Source of the DNA: Rosellinia necatrix
Lineage: Eukaryota > Ascomycota > Sordariomycetes > Xylariales > Xylariaceae
Reading direction: 5' to 3'
Length of the DNA: 64,000 nt
Assembly: GCA_021209875.1 (NCBI GenBank)
Contig: JAGYVD010000001.1
Coordinates: 3,224,001 to 3,288,000 of the forward strand
Under the pieces are notes generated by a model. The model was not told the origin of the DNA and made no database searches. It worked only from the letters and a program-made list of their open reading frames with translations. Shown here one piece after another: positions 37,216 through 47,335 of this stretch. Position numbers and translations under genes: made by a program. How positions within the stretch are numbered: position 1 is the stretch's first letter; each line of letters opens with the position of its first letter.

Positions 37216-40200
37216 AGGTGCAGGTTTTTCCACCGCCATTTTCTTACCTGCTAGTCGCCTCGTCGAGCAGCATCACTCCCCCCTCCTTCGGCCGCCTCGA
37301 CGCGCCCAGGACGGTCCGCGCGAGCACGAACAGCTGGGCCTCGCCGAAGCTGACGGCGGACAGCGCGGCAGACAGGTCGCCATCGCCATCGTCGCCGCCG
37401 TAGCGCGCGTGCAGGTTCTCGAACCGCAGCTCGCCTCGCTCGGGCCAGGACGCGGGGACATCGACGGGGGCGGTCGCGGCGGGCTCGGCGGGGAGGTCGC
37501 GCTCGAAGGCGTTGATGCGCGCGATGGCGCCGAGGGAGATCTCGAGCGACGTCCAGGAGTCCAGGAGGTTCGTCAGGCTGGCGCCGAGGGTGACGAGGTT
37601 GAGGAAGGCGACCCCGATGGCACCGCCGCCGCCGCCGCCGCCGGTGGTCATCGTGGTGGTGGTGGTGGTGACGGCGACGGCGACGACCACGACGGAGAGC
37701 CCCGCGACGACGAGGGCCAGGACGAGCCGCAGCCGCGCCTGCGCGAGGAGGAGCAGGTAGTCGGGTGCCTGGGCGCGGACGATCGCGAGCCCGGCGCACG
37801 CCTCGGACGCCCGGGCCTGCAGGCCGGCCTTGGACTGCAGGTCGAGGTGCCGCAGCTGCTTCGACGTGCGCAGGTACACGTGCCGGAGGAGCCGTAGCGC
37901 CGCGAGGACGGCCGGCGCCGCCGCCAGCACGTACACGGCCGCGACGGCCACGAGGACCACCTGCGCCGCCACGTCGAGGAGCGCCGAGACCGCGTTCAGG
38001 AGGTCCGTCGGCAGCCGGATGTCGACTACCGGGAGGTCCTGGTTGAACCGGTTGATCAGGTCGCCCGTGTCGGTCCCGCTGATCGACGCGAGCGCCGCCG
38101 ACGTCACCGTCTTCAAAAACTTGTCGTGCAGGCCCGTGCCGGACTTGGGGATCACGGTCAGGAGGAGGTGGCTGGGGGGTTCTCGAGCGTTAGAAAAGGG
38201 GTAGGAAGGAGAGGGATGGAGGTAATGAGTCTTAGGAGTATATTATAGACGGGGACGAGGAAAGGGAGCTTACCCGGCCCAGAGGGCGATGGTGAGAAGT
38301 GGCAGCGCGCTCAGGAACGCGTAGAGGCCTATCCAGTACCCCGTCGGGCGGTCTCGCGGGAGCGGTCCGGATTCGTCTGCGGACCACCATTGCACCCAGA
38401 CGGCTGTCGGCGGAGGGTTAGTGAAAAGGAGACGCCGCTTTCTAGGGGCCGTGCAGGGTTGGGCGTACCTGGGAATCTGAGAGTGAAAGCAAAGATCACA
38501 CCGAACGCGAGAAATATAGTCAAGTGCGTTCGCCCTATGGAGCCGAAATACGTACGATACACTTGACGATCTGTGACTATTACATCCTGGTCGGGCTTGG
38601 TCTCCTTATCAGGTTTCCTTGGTCCTCTAGGACCGTTACGAGGCACCGCTTGGGGATCTCGGGCCTTCGTAGGGGGTTCTGGTTCCTCATGCTCTTTTAT
38701 GCTCGGGTCTGGGAACGTATACGGAACTAGAGTGCTGTCCTCGATCTTGAGGACTCTGTCGGCAAACTGCGCTGATTGGGCTATATATATATCCCGTCAG
38801 TGTGTGGGCTCCCTAGGGCACAAGGGGGGAGGCACAATCTTGGGTGAATTGGATAACCGCGGTTCCCAGCTCCGTGAGAAGACCATGTTTCCCATAAGAG
38901 CTTCTCGAGGATTTGTTTCTTGGTGGTACGGTCGATGGCGCTGAACACATCGTCCAACACTATCAAAGACGGCCGAAGAGCGACGGCTCTAGCCAGAGCC
39001 TGTATTACGATGTGTTAACAGTCATCCCACATCGTGTCCCGCCCCCGGCCTGAGACCTGGCTTACCAGACGCTGTCTTTCCCCGCCACTGATTTGTGCGC
39101 CGTTGCTGCCGATAGTCGTTCCCGGGGCACATACGTCAATGACTCTTTCCTGCCAGGTCTCGTCGTCCGGCGCTCCCCTGACAACGTTTTCCCTAGCGGT
39201 GCTGTTCTCGAGCCACGGCGTCTGACTGCAATATGCGATCCTCCTATCTGCCGCCTTGCTGACGCTCCCTGAGATGGCTCGCATCTCACCTATGATCGCC
39301 TGTAACAAGAGTGATTTCCCACTGCCGACGACTCCAGTAACGACCATATGTTCGCCTTTACTGGTGCTAAAGTTGACGTCCTTGATGAGAACCTTATCGT
39401 CCCAGCCGAAGCATCCGTCAGTAATTTTGATGATAGGCCCCCTGAGTAACGGTTCGCGGTTATCCGCCTCCCTAGTTTCGGCAGACCCCGGATCAGGCTC
39501 ACCTTTAGAGTCGGCGTGATCGGGTAAAGGTTGCATGCACTCTCGCGGGTCGACCGATTCCTTGCTCTGGAGAAAGTTTTGGATGCGAGCACAGCACCCG
39601 AGCGCAGCCCCGAATTGGGGAAATGTCTGTAACAAAAACACTAGGGGGCTCGCAACGAGGTTGATGAGGATGAGCGAGCTGAAGAGCCGGCCGGAGTCCA
39701 AGCCCCGGTTCTGCGACGCTGTGGCCCCTATATAAGCGCCGAAGACGATCACCGGCGACAGCGTTAGAGTCACGAACGCTACATGGTAATAATCGGCTTA
39801 GCTACGCACGGTTGTAGGGTCATTTTTGATGTGTCCTAGTTTACTCACACGAAAATAAGCCGCCGACGAGGAGCCTACGGAAGACCCTCGACGACTCGAA
39901 TTCGAGGTCGCGCAATTTCCTGATGGCGGCACCCACTCTGTCCTCCGTGCCCGTCATTTTGATGGCTTTGAACGACGAGAGCATGTGCTTCGTCGCCTGG
40001 ATTCGTTTCTCGGTCGCCGCTAGCCAAAGCCTCTGCTGGGACGCGGAGCGCTTCCCGATGAAGGCCGACGCGACAGTGCAGACTGGAACAGGTAGAAAAC
40101 ATATTAGCCGTTCCGCAGCGTATGGATAGCACGACAGCACACTCACCCAAGACAATTCCCAGGGCGGCTAAGCTTGAGGGTCCTATTTGCCGCCACAAGA

Positions 40201-41304
40201 GCCAGGTGCCGATTGCGGTTTCGATTGGTGCGATCCAGATTTCTTGCGCGAATCTAAGAGCAACGGTAATCCGCTGGATGTCGGCGATCATCAGAGTAAG
40301 GGCCTTAGACTCAACGCCCTTCTCTTGCTTGATCTTCAGCAGTTTGTGGCTAAGCGCTGTGATCAGCCCGCCCCCTGACCTTGGTGGTCACCCTGTAGGT
40401 CATGTAGTAGTACCATCCGGTGCTGATCTTGGGAGCGCGTTAGCAAGTGAGTCTTCTAGGCTCTTGGCCCCTGATAGACTCACCGCGATGCCGGTATACA
40501 CGAGGAACGACGCGCCGATCAGTCCGTATCCGTGACTTTTGGTGCGTTTCCCCCCCTGTCAAGGAAGTCGATGAGCGCAGATGCTAGGAATGGCTGCGCA
40601 AAGGTAAATGCGCTGAGGGCAAGCCTAGGAGGCACGGGTGCCAGGGAGTAGAGCCCCAAGGACTCGACAGTGAGTCGGGCCAGCCCATAGCGTCCAACTA
40701 TCAGCCCGTCAGCACCCGTGGAGTCCCAACGAGACGGGAAAGGGAAAATCCCAATCTCCAATTACATTTCTTCGCGCTTAAAAGTCGCTTGAACTTGGGC
40801 TCCAGAACCTCAGCACTCAGATCCCCGTCGATGACCCGGAGGTCCGCGTCCGTCAACCGCCCCCGATACCCCTTCACGAACAGGGGGTTGAGCCAGGCGA
40901 GGAGGGTCCGGCTGAGGAAGCTCGCGCATTCTTCCGGGGTGGCGGCGCGGCCGTCGATACGCCAGCGGCGCTTGCCGCGGCTCTCGAGCACGAGGATGCC
41001 GAGCTGGGCGAGCAGCGAGGCGAGGCCGACGGCGGCGGCGGCGCGGAACCCGTCGAGGCTCTAGTGCGTGCGCACGGCGGCGGCCCGCAGCGGCGGCGTG
41101 ACGAGCAGGTAGAGCCCTAGGACGTCCGAGGCGCGGGCGGAGCGCACGTGCTCGAGGTGTAGCAGGGCGCCGAGCGCCACGGATGCGGTGAAGCACAGCG
41201 CCGCCGCCGCGATTGTGACCGGGGTTCGACCCGCGGAGCCGACGCACGCGAGGACCAGCAGCGCCAGCTCGAGGGAGGCGAAGGATACGGCCACGGTCTA
41301 CGTA

Positions 41305-41400
41305 CGATACATAAGCAAAAGAAAAGAAAAAAGAGAAAGAAAAGGGGGAAAAAAAAGAAGAAAAAAAGAAGAAAAGAAAGAAAAAAAAAAAAAAAGGAAA
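41305..41400. repeat. A/G-rich low-complexity tract in the first transporter intron
   Basis: Nearly a hundred bases are almost purely A and G on the + strand, with short A runs separated by G. It sits between the first two coding blocks of the transporter relic and is pyrimidine-rich on the coding strand. Confidence 0.9.
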
Positions 41401-41650
41401 GACGGGATCGGAGCTATGCCCCAGCACTTGGATGTGCTCTTAGTATCTTAGCCAAGTATAACGATCCGAAGCGGACTCTCGGCGAGTTTCTCACCACCAC
41501 CGCGATGCGGAAAGCCGCCGCCGCCAGGAACAGCGCCGACGGGAGGAGTTTGAAGAAAACCTCCTCGAAGAAGAGCGTGAAGTCGAACGCCCGGCGACAT
41601 GCCGCCACCGCGGGACCGAACAACCTTTCGGCGTCAAAAGTACAGTCCAT

Positions 41651-43418
41651 CGAAGCTATCGGCAATGATCAAGATGGCAATACCGAAAACGAACGCTGAA
41701 CAAGCATATCCGTAAAGGAGGCGTATCATTAGGCATCGAGTTAGAAAGGCACGCCACCGTGTTAATGTATACTCTTCAATCTTGGTGCCTGGTGCCTGGT
41801 GCCTGGTGCCTAGTGCCTGGTGGCCGAGGTGGTTTTCTTTCTTTTTGTTTATACTTACCCCAGATTCCCTACCCTGCAACCTCCGCGATATTAGGACCGA
41901 AAACATGGGACTGTTGCCAAAATGGGCCAATCCATCGTAAACTTATCTCTTATCAGCCACAACAGGGGCTTGGAATGCTACACTACCATATAGGTTTGCT
42001 TATAATCATAGCGGTGAGAAATGGCTAGGCTGCTATTTATCCAATCTAGCCAGGCACTAATTCGCGATATATCGTCTGAGTGGCTTGTATGACACTCACA
42101 GGACAAAGAGGGTAATGGCAAATGTGAACCCCGGCCTTCGCATAGGAGAGACACTAAGCCTTAGTGATGAACGGAGCTCATGAGCAAGCGGTTGCGCTGT
42201 ATACTCCTTTCCCATCACATAAAAAGAAAGTGTATTTTTAATAAGATATGTTGAGGTAGTTGGCGGACTTTGAATTATTCATCTCAACACAAGTAGGCCT
42301 CGTCGTCTAAGGCGGCTAGTAGCTCCACAATGGTAGGAGAGCATTATTATGCCTGTTCAAGCCTACCCCGTCTCTGACTCATCCTTGGCCATGGCCCTGC
42401 CTTGTTGTACTTCATAGATTGACTTCAGGCGTAGCATCTAGGATTCTGCTATGGGGCGACCATGCTAAGAAACCGGGTCATAACGAAGCACCCCGTACCA
42501 ATAACGAGTAAAGAGTCAAGCAGCACATAAGAACCAAGAAAACCTCGTATCACCACCTGCTTGATGTCGAAGTAAAGTGTTTGCTGTTGCTATAAAAGGC
42601 TAGACAACAGCAGCAGACTGGCCATCTATGTATGATCCTTATAATCTGGAGTTAAAGTCGATCTCGACTATGACATGGCGCCAACAGCCCAAACTTACAT
42701 TTAAAACTATGCAGGCGGCAACTCCCTTCTTATGTCTTAATGAATAATCAAGGGTATATATAGCGAGGTTGTTGTGTTTACTACACACATGGATAAGATA
42801 TAGTAGTGCACGTGCAAACACAAGGCGGGCTCTGACCCCCTGTTAACGATGCCTAGGGCATATAATGAAAACAACCTATGAAAAGGATGTCGCAAATTAG
42901 TTATTCAATTAGAGCGCTCGCGAGGGGACAGTCTCAAAATTGCCTGGTTGCTATTAGCTATTGGGTCTAGGAGTGTGGCTGTCTGTTACTTGTAAAAGGA
43001 GGGGGGGGAGTGCTAGATCGCGCTAGAAAACATCTGTTTCACGCATCATTGAGCCTGTGCATAAATAGCACTCAGATTGTTCATGTTCAAACGCTAGGTA
43101 TGAAGTAGGTAGTTCGATCCTGCTCGGTGTCCACATACTTTTTCATAAGCTGGGGCAAGCCACGTGCATTTCTTCTGAGCCCAATCGGCTTTCATGTGTT
43201 GAATGTTTTGGTGGCGAATGCTTTTGACCGCCAATCAACGATGGCATTCTACATCGGTAGAGTACCCGAGGACGATTCTTTTTTTTTGTTTTTGTTTTCC
43301 GTACTCCTTGCTTAGACCCGACATATATGACCTCAAAATTCGCAGCGGTAATCGGTAATCGGTAGTCGTAATTTGACCCTCCCCCCCTGCAGGACAACTG
43401 GGCATGGTCAAAGCTTGC
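41651..43418. other. Intergenic region with a 7-bp tandem repeat
   Basis: No supportable gene is seen. At 41783-41820 a GGTGCCT unit repeats four to five times with one A-for-G variant. A C-run and a T-run occur at 43379-43387 and 43278-43286. This region holds the presumed upstream sequence of the transporter relic and the downstream sequence of the unknown gene at 43419. Confidence 0.5.
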
Positions 43419-44480
43419 TTACCTGCCGTACAGCTCTCGGTATGGTGCCAATTGCTTTTCGCCACAGATCCTGCTCACTTCGGCGCTGGCTTTTTGATAC
43501 TCCGCATCCACTGCAACATTCGGGTCAATCATGGCTGTCGTGGGCGGGATGTTTGGGTGTTCGGAGATAATGGTACCCAGGGCTACTCACAAGTTCGAAG
43601 AGCTTTGTCCCGACCTTTCCCATCAATGCCATACGCCCTAACGGCCTCGTCTACGGCGTGCTGAAACGCGCGCTCCACTACCGGCACCATAGTCAGCGAT
43701 TTCACATGGAGAATGTCCTCGAACATTGCAGGTCGTTTTAGTAGTGCTATCCGGAACTGACGAGGTGAAGAAGAAAATAGCTGGCGCCCCGGTTGTCCCA
43801 AGACGAAGAGAAGAGAAGAGAGTTGGTATAAGTCAGATCTTACTCTCAGCTTTTACCGCGAGACGCGCCTCGTCGAACAGCAATGCCATGTTGTAATCCG
43901 TTAGGGTTTGTTTAATATGGTCGGCGAGGCGAATCTCGGACTCGTATGAGGCGCAGAATTTGCATTTGCCGTCGAGCGTTTGCTCTGCTTGGCGGGTCGT
44001 ACCCGGCGTGGGCTGAATCAAAGATGCCAAAGACGGTGGTTGTGGGACGCCCGCGGAACGGCGGGTGGAGGAACTAGATTGGCCATCGAGGCCACTGTCG
44101 ATGGTGAGTTTACCGCAGAAGGATTGGCCGGGCTTGCAAGACGAGCATCGAGTTATGAGGTCGCTCAGATGCGTCCCGACAGCGCCGTCCTGCCAACCGC
44201 TCTGTCGTGCATGGTTGCAGCCAGCAGAGGTCATAATAACCGTACCGACTCGGCACATGACGATGTTGAATAGCAGGGTCTCGGTTGTTAGCGCGTCTCG
44301 GGGTTGGCAGCAAAGTTGCTCAGCACCTGGGTCAGAATGAGATTCCGAAAAGGCAACACCCGGCCTTGAATGTCCATTTCAATAAATTGGCCCAGTCCTA
44401 CACTCGGGGCCGGAGACGAGAGCAGCCACTTTTGGCAGTGAGAACCCGTAATGACTAACACAATGGTACGTACTATAGCT
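43419..44480 (-). CDS. Protein of unknown function, multi-exon (3' part)
   Basis: Several minus-strand blocks look coding but match nothing I recognise. The last exon is 43419-43510, ending RELYGR then TAA. The penultimate exon is about 43591-43756 (RPAMFEDILHVKSL and FQHAVDEAVRAYG). They join through a GTGAGT donor and a TTGCAG acceptor in phase. Upstream, about 43833-44290 carries a Cys-rich segment (CSSCKPGQSFC) and later CKFCASYESE. A further open block at 44290-44473 contains FIEMDIQGRVLPFRN. The join near 44288 needs a one-base shift, so either an intron is missed or a frame break exists. The region may be the 3' part of the gene that begins at 45776, because that exon ends in a donor-like GTGAGT. 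Soluble and partly helical by eye. No function is assigned. Confidence 0.45.
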
Positions 44481-45053
44481 CGATTGGCTTTTGTGGTTTT
44501 CGTTTGTCGTGGGAATACTAGACTGTCAAGATGGCCCGGTCGTACGGGGCCGGGATTCTAGTGCTATTACCTAACAAGATCAAGGCATTGGCCCGGCGGC
44601 CTCTCGCATTAGTAGCACCGAATTGCGTGCGGGGATGACACCATGTGCAGAAAATGAAGAAGATAAAAGGGATATAGGGGGTACAGCATATGATGCCGGA
44701 GGCTACCTATGAGTTGATCCCCTGCATATATTGTACACCGGTTCCCCGCGGTGAGTGTGACGCCTCTCCAGCTGTCAGTCCTCTTCATGATGCATCCGAA
44801 ACAGCATTTGCCAGTTAAATTAGCACCGACTAGCGCAGTAAAAATGCGTGCCGGCCCCCAGACGACTACCTACAGTCAGTTCCCTGTCTGTCTCTATTTG
44901 ATCATTCGCAACACGAGGGACCGCGATACGTTATTTAGCGAGCTCGACAACCAAACAAAACTCCACGAGGCCCGGAACGACACAGCTCGTTACATCTGCC
45001 CCCAACACTGGAAAGAATGCTCCACGCTCTGACATGCCCCAGAGGCCCCCCCA

Positions 45054-45776
45054 TCAACAGGCATTGGACTCACGGCGTTGGAGATCCCACAGCTCCTTAG
45101 TAAGCTGCACAATGCGCTGAGAAGCTCTCGTAAGATCTCTGGTCGCGCCGTTTTTCTTATGGCACTGGCGATTGCTGATGTGCCCCTGAAGCTCGAACTG
45201 GCGGAACACGTCCTTGAGCTGGTTCTTCGCACGATCGAGATCGGCAAGGGCCATATCCAACTGCTGTTGAACGCTTGCTATAGCGAGCAGCTCGGTAATG
45301 GACCCGTTAAAGTTCTGCAGCCGAGTAACTATATCGCTAAGCCGAGCGTGGTTGCGACGCTGGATCGCAGTCATTGGTTGCGGAATGCCGTTGAGATTGC
45401 CGTCACCCTGCCCGAAGGGTGTACTCGGGCTGGTTGCAGTAGGGACATGCGCGAAAGGACTCGCATTATGATCCTGCCACCCGTCAACACGTATTCCATA
45501 GGATTGTTCGCTTCCGTGAGTTCCACTTACGTCATGCTCATCTGGTGCCAGATGGTATTTCAAGAATGGGTTCGAAGGATTATCGTGAATCCTCTCCTCT
45601 TGTTTGATTTCAGAGGCCGAGACTTCTCCGGGCTCCGACGGACTGCCCTCTCCACCGCCTTGCTGGACTGTCACCTGAGACACAGACTCAGCTGCGCAGT
45701 CGTCGGCTAGCTCGCCGCTGACTAGCGATGGGGGTGGGACACCAACACCCGGCGCTAGCATCAGCTGGCTAGCCAT
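45054..45776 (-). CDS. Disordered/coiled-coil protein of unknown function (5' exon)
   Basis: This open frame of 240 residues starts at Met 45776. The first 130 residues are rich in Ser, Pro, Glu and Gly and probably disordered. Residues of about 135-235 form a likely coiled coil, with ARLSDIVTRLQNF, QQQLDMALADLDRAK and RIVQLTKELWDLQRR. A stop follows at 45054. However, a GTGAGT sequence lies five codons earlier, so the true exon may end at DLQR and continue into the downstream minus-strand blocks to 43419. The opposite strand also has a long open frame here, but its composition is less protein-like, so I treat it as a shadow. No family is recognised. It diverges from bL9m with about 1.5 kb between start codons. 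Confidence 0.5.
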   Translation of the reverse strand: MASQLMLAPGVGVPPPSLVSGELADDCAAESVSQVTVQQGGGEGSPSEPGEVSASEIKQEERIHDNPSNPFLKYHLAPDEHDVSGTHGSEQSYGIRVDGWQDHNASPFAHVPTATSPSTPFGQGDGNLNGIPQPMTAIQRRNHARLSDIVTRLQNFNGSITELLAIASVQQQLDMALADLDRAKNQLKDVFRQFELQGHISNRQCHKKNGATRDLTRASQRIVQLTKELWDLQRRESNAC

Positions 45777-46331
45777 GATGCCTGTCCACGGGGATCACAC
45801 GTTTGTGCGTTTATATGGAGTTTGTATAGGCAGGATGGCGATGTAGGAATCCTACAAATATACGGGTGGCGCGACTCAGTAAACTCCAGATGCGATTGGC
45901 ATTAGGAAATCTTGAGATTCTCAAGTTCGGTTTGCAGCCGGTAGTTGGAGACGAATGAGTGTTAAGTAGGTATACCTAGATTGGTGCATGCCTACCCACC
46001 TACCTACCTGCCTACCTAGAGGAAGGAAGACACGGAGAGGGTGGTCTAAGGCAGGTCCAAGGCACCTGCCGGCTGAGGCTGCGTCGAGGGGGGCACGCAG
46101 TTTCTTTCATAGCCACTAGTAGACGTTCCTGCCTCATTAATTACTGCCTAAGATAAAATAGCACCTATCTCCAATAGGTACTTATCTACGCCATTTCCAA
46201 AGTATGTGGGAGTACTCATATGTACGGGTCGCGGATTGCGGATCATAACTTCCCAAAATGAGGGAAACACTTACTTGCCTCCTTACAGATAGACTGGTCT
46301 AAGTATGCCTACCTCTACGCCCAACCTACTC

Positions 46332-46382
46332 ACCCACCCACCTACCTACCTACCTACCTACCTACCTACCTACCTAGGTAGT
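46332..46382. repeat. (CTAC)n tetranucleotide repeat
   Basis: About ten CTAC units, preceded by three CCAC-like units, end in CTAGGTAG, so the array turns into its own reverse complement at its right edge. Confidence 0.95.
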
Positions 46383-46582
46383 ACTAGTATATACCTATCA
46401 TGCGTCATTCGGGTACTTGTTGAATGCAGAGGTACAGTGGCTTGAGGGCCCGTGTAACTCTTCGAGGTCTGGAGGTGGCCATCACAATCTGCATGCAATA
46501 AAACTTAAAAGCATTAAACATGCCATGCAGATGGCTACCTCAGGTACCTATATACCTACCTACTTCTACCTGAACACTTAAG

Positions 46583-46618
46583 CTACCTACCTACCTACCT
46601 AGGTAGGCAGGTAGGTAA
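46583..46618. repeat. Inverted repeat of CTAC/GTAG tetranucleotides
   Basis: Four CTAC units are followed directly by GTAG-type units, with a perfect 14-bp palindrome CCTACCTAGGTAGG at 46594-46607. The segment could extrude a hairpin. Confidence 0.9.
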
Positions 46619-47257
46619 GTACATAGGTGTCTGTTTGGCAATGTCTATGCCCGTCATTCTGGGTCAAGTTTGGAAGCCGCTCAACCAAGATATAGCGAAT
46701 TTATTATGTGTTTGCATCCCCCTTCACCACTGGTATTGCCGAAACCGGATGTCAGATAGACATGATTGTGATCACAAAGCTATACTCAATGCAACATGGA
46801 ACTGCCAGGTGAACAGCTAGGCGGGGCATGATGTGATGGATTTTCTTATGGCATCTCCTAACGTTATAATTACGTGCTCTGCTTACGAAGGGCTGCGTCT
46901 CCGCCTGCGGTCACTTTTCGATATGCATTGGATAGACATTGCAGCCTCCAGGTTGAATCGCGCCTTGGCAATTGGCCATTTCCAGTATTGTTTGGAAGCT
47001 CCGATGGGCTGGTTCACGTCAAGGTGCCGAAGCGTCTCTGATTGGCCCAATTGACCCAGAAACGCTGCGGGACCCACACCAAAATTGACCACGCGAAAAA
47101 CGACTTATCACTTGATTAGAGCAGCAGTAGCAAGCTTCGGGATCTCCAGCCGATCGGGAACCAAGCGAACACCACAACAACGGGGCTCCGATTCGGTCCA
47201 CGAAAGCAGAAATCTCACAAAAACCCCCCACGCCCAGACCGCCCAGTCGACCCATTC

Positions 47258-47332
47258 CGAGGAAGACGACGAAGACGACGGCGAAGACGACGACGAAAAA
47301 GACGACGACGACGACGAAGAAGACGACGACAA
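47258..47332. repeat. GAC/GAA trinucleotide repeat next to the bL9m start
   Basis: About 75 bases consist almost wholly of GAC and GAA triplets and end four bases before the predicted bL9m ATG. In one frame this would be an Asp/Glu run that overlaps the bL9m start, but that frame has no ATG upstream. I therefore read the repeat as 5' UTR. Confidence 0.85.
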
Positions 47333-47335
47333 AAG

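Larger units (their letters stand above)
36826..41650 (-). pseudogene. Decayed ABCC/MRP-type ABC transporter
   Basis: Read on the minus strand, blocks in the right order spell an ABCC full transporter. An N-terminal TMD0 starts at Met 41650 (FGPAV and FDFTLFFEE). TMD1 carries LSAFTFAQPFL and GYGLIGASFLVYTG. NBD1 has Walker A GVVGSGKS (about 39345), signature ISGGERQRL (about 39070) and Walker B SLIVLDDVFSAID (about 38950). TMD2 is at about 38640-37530, and the tail of NBD2 contains SFGEAQLFVLAR, VMLLDEATSSVD and the H-loop histidine in VLHHLE. These proteins pump conjugates or drugs across plasma or vacuolar membranes. Lesions are: an in-frame TAG at 41061-41063; frame breaks in a 7-G run (about 40550-40557), a 5-G run (about 40371) and near 38905; and loss of about 100 codons in NBD2 at about 37350, removing its Walker A. 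The first intron donor reads AAG-ATACTAAG, with AT where GT is expected. Other introns splice cleanly. The G-run breaks could be sequencing errors, but the deletion and the TAG are harder to explain that way. Confidence 0.85.
45777..47335. other. Divergent intergenic region rich in TACCTA/TAGGTA repeats
   Basis: This spacer lies between the unknown minus-strand gene and bL9m. It holds TACCTA-rich patches at 45965-46020, 46315-46385 and 46545-46625, and no gene I can support. Its right end is a GAC/GAA trinucleotide run that touches the bL9m start. Confidence 0.6.

Noticed and set aside
37409..37897. Gly/Asp-rich plus-strand frame of 162 codons
   Set aside because: It is the shadow of the GC-rich TMD2/NBD2 part of the transporter relic on the minus strand.
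41050..41066. Tiny intron to skip the TAG in the transporter
   Set aside because: The only GT-AG pair around the stop would be 15 nt long, too short for splicing.
43090..43140. tRNA-like T-loop (AGTTCGATCCT) followed by a T run
   Set aside because: No matching acceptor stem or D arm could be found upstream at the right distance.
45078..45710. Long plus-strand open frame of 210 codons
   Set aside because: It lies antisense to the coiled-coil exon at 45054-45776. Its hydrophobic mix gives no domain, and the minus frame has better coding character.
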